A stretch of DNA of 38,038 nt from the NCBI GenBank assembly GCA_016874685.1, contig VGTM01000004.1, positions 1 through 38,038 on the forward strand, read 5' to 3'. Shown here one piece after another: positions 36,304 through 38,038 of the stretch. Source of the stretch: Methanobacteriota archaeon. GTDB lineage: Archaea > Methanobacteriota > Methanobacteria > Methanobacteriales > Methanobacteriaceae. The notes beneath the pieces are model-generated. The model was not told the DNA's origin. It searched no databases and was given only the letters and a program-made list of their open reading frames with translations. Numbering within the stretch: the first letter of the stretch is position 1; every line of letters starts with the position of its first letter. Position numbers and translations under genes: made by a program.

Positions 36304-37365
36304 ATGAAACCGAATGTTATGATATTACTGGGCAGTGCATCAGATTTTAAGATAGCAGAGAAAGCGACAGAAGTTTTAGAGAATCTTGGAATATCTTATG
36401 ATCTTAAAGTTGCCTCAGCACACAGAACACATGAAAAAGTTAAAAATATTATGATAGAATGCACTGAAAGTGGTGTTGATGTTTTTTTGGGGATTGCAGG
36501 GCTTTCAGCACATCTTCCAGGTATCATGGCCGCTAATACATATAAACCTGTTGTGGGGGTTCCAGTGGATGTTAAACTCGGCGGGCTGGATGCATTGTTT
36601 GCATCTGTCCAGATGCCATTTGGAGCTCCTGTTGCTACAGTAGGAATAGATCGTGGTGAAAACGGGGCTTTACTGGCTTCCCAGATAATAGGGATCCATG
36701 ATAGGAAAGTAAGAAAAAAAGTTTCCACATTAAGGACAGATTTTTTTGATAAAGTGCAAAAAGATGAAGAAAAAATTCTAAAAAAGCTTGATGGAAATTA
36801 TTACTCCCCTATATCTTTAAATGTCCAAAAAAATGAATCTAAAACAGAATCAAAGAATAAAGAATTATACAAAACTAAAAAGTTTGAATCTGGTAAAGAT
36901 GAGTCTTATAAGAAAAACTCTCCATCAATATCTGTAATTGCAGGAAGCTACTCTGACATGAAAATTGCAAAAAAAACCACCAATTTTCTTGATAAAATGC
37001 AAATATCCTACGATCTCAACGTTATATCTCCTATAAGATATCCTGAAAAGTTTGAAAATTATCTAAAGAATACAGAAGATGTTGATTTGTTTATAGCCAT
37101 AACAGGCTTATCTGCCCATGTAACTGGCGCAATAGTTGCAAAAACTGAAAAACCAGTTATAGGTGTTCCATGTCCAATACATCTTGAAGGGATAGACGCA
37201 CTCTTTTCAATGGTGAATATGCCTCCTGGAGTTCCTGTTGCAACAGTGGGAATAGGGAATGGTGGAAATGCGGCTTTCTTAGCTTCAGAGATGCTTGGAA
37301 TTGGAGATAAAAATATAATGGAAAATATTTTAAGTTTCAAAAGCAATATAAACCGTCTTCAATAA
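36304..37365 (+). CDS. purE: two-domain PurE (N5-CAIR mutase/AIR carboxylase)
   Basis: 353 residues, about twice the usual PurE length. Domain 1 (1-160) has GSASDFKIAEK (10-20), ASAHRTHEK (37-45) with the catalytic His40, and GLSAHLPG (66-73), so it should be active in making CAIR in purine synthesis. A charged Lys/Glu-rich linker (about 165-205) leads to domain 2 (208-353) with GSYSDMKIAKK and GLSAHVTG, but its SAHRT equivalent is SPIRY (242-246): the catalytic His is gone. A tandem PurE is known from other Methanobacteriales. Domain 2 may be structural, completing the octameric core. Start ATG has a weak GGAAG site. UbiD follows 140 bp downstream. Confidence 0.93.
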   Translation: MKPNVMILLGSASDFKIAEKATEVLENLGISYDLKVASAHRTHEKVKNIMIECTESGVDVFLGIAGLSAHLPGIMAANTYKPVVGVPVDVKLGGLDALFASVQMPFGAPVATVGIDRGENGALLASQIIGIHDRKVRKKVSTLRTDFFDKVQKDEEKILKKLDGNYYSPISLNVQKNESKTESKNKELYKTKKFESGKDESYKKNSPSISVIAGSYSDMKIAKKTTNFLDKMQISYDLNVISPIRYPEKFENYLKNTEDVDLFIAITGLSAHVTGAIVAKTEKPVIGVPCPIHLEGIDALFSMVNMPPGVPVATVGIGNGGNAAFLASEMLGIGDKNIMENILSFKSNINRLQ

Positions 37366-37367
37366 AT

Positions 37368-37387
37368 ATCCAGATTATATTCTGGAT
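37368..37387 (+). terminator. possible purE terminator hairpin
   Basis: ATCCAGA (37368-37374) and TCTGGAT (37381-37387) form a perfect 7-bp stem with a 6-base loop, starting 2 bases after the purE stop. The following sequence is only mildly T-rich, so termination is uncertain. Confidence 0.4.
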
Positions 37388-37505
37388 TATTGGACTTAAA
37401 TAGATTTAATCGAATTTATTCCATAAAAAACAACTAATCAGCTAAAGAACCAAAAAAATACTAATAAAATTATTACAATATCTTTAAGTTATTTTGGGTG
37501 ATTCT

Positions 37506-38038
37506 ATGAGAGGTTTTCTAAAAATCCTTGAAGAAGAATTTGAGGTTGTAAAAATCCAGCAAGAAGTTTCAACCAAATACGAGGCTGCAAAAATCCTGAA
37601 AGAGCATGATAAAAAGACTGTTATATTTGAAAATATTGAAGGACATGACATGAAAATCGTATCTGGTATCTGCAACAGTCGAGAAAAAATAGCACGCAGC
37701 ATTTCATCCAACATAGGGGATATTAACAAACGAATGATAAATGCAACAGAAAATCCTCGAGAAATAGTAAAAATCGAAAAAATCAGGGATAATTATGAAA
37801 TTTCAAAGAAACCAGATTTAAGCGAATTTCCCATATTAACCTACTATCAGAGGGATGCAGGACCCTACATAACTGCAGGAGTTATAATAGCCAAAGACCC
37901 TGAAACCAACATCCCAAATGCATCCATCCACAGAATGCTGGTACTAGGTAAAAATAGGCTCACAGCCAGACTGGTCCCACGACATCTCTACACATACCAC
38001 CAGAAGGCAGAGGAAATGGATAAACCTCTTGAGATAGC
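37506..38038 (+). CDS. UbiD-family decarboxylase (N-terminal part, cut by window end)
   Basis: 177 codons up to the window edge. It starts MRGFLKILEEEFEV and has the UbiD N-terminal pattern: a nucleotide-like VIFENIEGHDMKIVSGICNSREKIA, then LSEFPILTYYQRDAGPYITAGVIIAKDPETN and NASIHRMLVLGKNRLTARLVPRHLY, the region that binds Mn/K and prenylated FMN in family members. Archaeal UbiD homologues include the anhydromevalonate phosphate decarboxylase of the archaeal mevalonate pathway, a plausible role for a methanogen. SD GGGTGAT lies 5 bases before the ATG. The catalytic C-terminal residues are outside the window. Confidence 0.9.
   Translation, partial: MRGFLKILEEEFEVVKIQQEVSTKYEAAKILKEHDKKTVIFENIEGHDMKIVSGICNSREKIARSISSNIGDINKRMINATENPREIVKIEKIRDNYEISKKPDLSEFPILTYYQRDAGPYITAGVIIAKDPETNIPNASIHRMLVLGKNRLTARLVPRHLYTYHQKAEEMDKPLEI

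Overview
The window looks like a chromosomal segment of a low-GC methanogenic archaeon of the Methanobacteriales, most likely Methanobacterium or a close relative. The evidence is heterodisulfide reductase subunit A, a methanogenesis marker protein, archaeal-type MetK, RadA and a multi-OB-fold RPA, a two-domain PurE, TATA-box promoters, and Shine-Dalgarno (SD) sites matching AGGAGGTGAT. From memory, the gene order purL-ileS-metK ... glyA ... hdrA-radA-rpa-leuCDB ... ribH resembles that of Methanothermobacter; I could not check this.

Layout. 1-1794: 3' truncated PAS histidine kinase (minus). 2163-8096: polyprenol/dolichol kinase-like protein, purL, ileS (minus). 8438-10621: metK (minus), DUF192 (plus), a HEAT-repeat protein with a probable C-terminal frameshift (minus). 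10800-16172: archaeoflavoprotein, glyA, DUF169, hdrA (all minus). 16751-20101: rpa-radA operon (minus). 20503-25315: leuC, leuD, leuB, cysteine desulfurase, a 26-residue membrane peptide, ribH (plus). 25382-33003: an accessory region, all minus. 33410-38038: methanogenesis marker 11 (plus), membrane glycosyltransferase (minus), tandem-domain purE and a UbiD-family decarboxylase cut by the window edge (plus).

The accessory region is the unusual part. It holds one complete gene and several partial copies of a protein that joins a C39-type cysteine peptidase domain, a Ser/Thr/Asn-rich linker, a motif resembling a double-glycine bacteriocin leader (L-T-x-E-E/D-M-Q-x-I/V-x-G-K/R), and a C-terminal tail that differs completely between copies (aromatic- and Arg-rich, or a single hydrophobic helix). 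Protease and linker DNA is almost identical between copies, including 189 bp with no mismatch, while the tails are unrelated. Most copies are followed by a small membrane protein gene, once with an ATGA stop/start overlap, and the complete copy is followed by a SpoIIM (DUF95)-like pair and a DUF2207 protein. I infer a candidate archaeal bacteriocin/RiPP-like system in which precursor and leader peptidase are fused and cassettes are reshuffled. No function has been shown; a surface-anchored protease family is the main alternative.

No tRNA, rRNA, CRISPR array or transposase was found.
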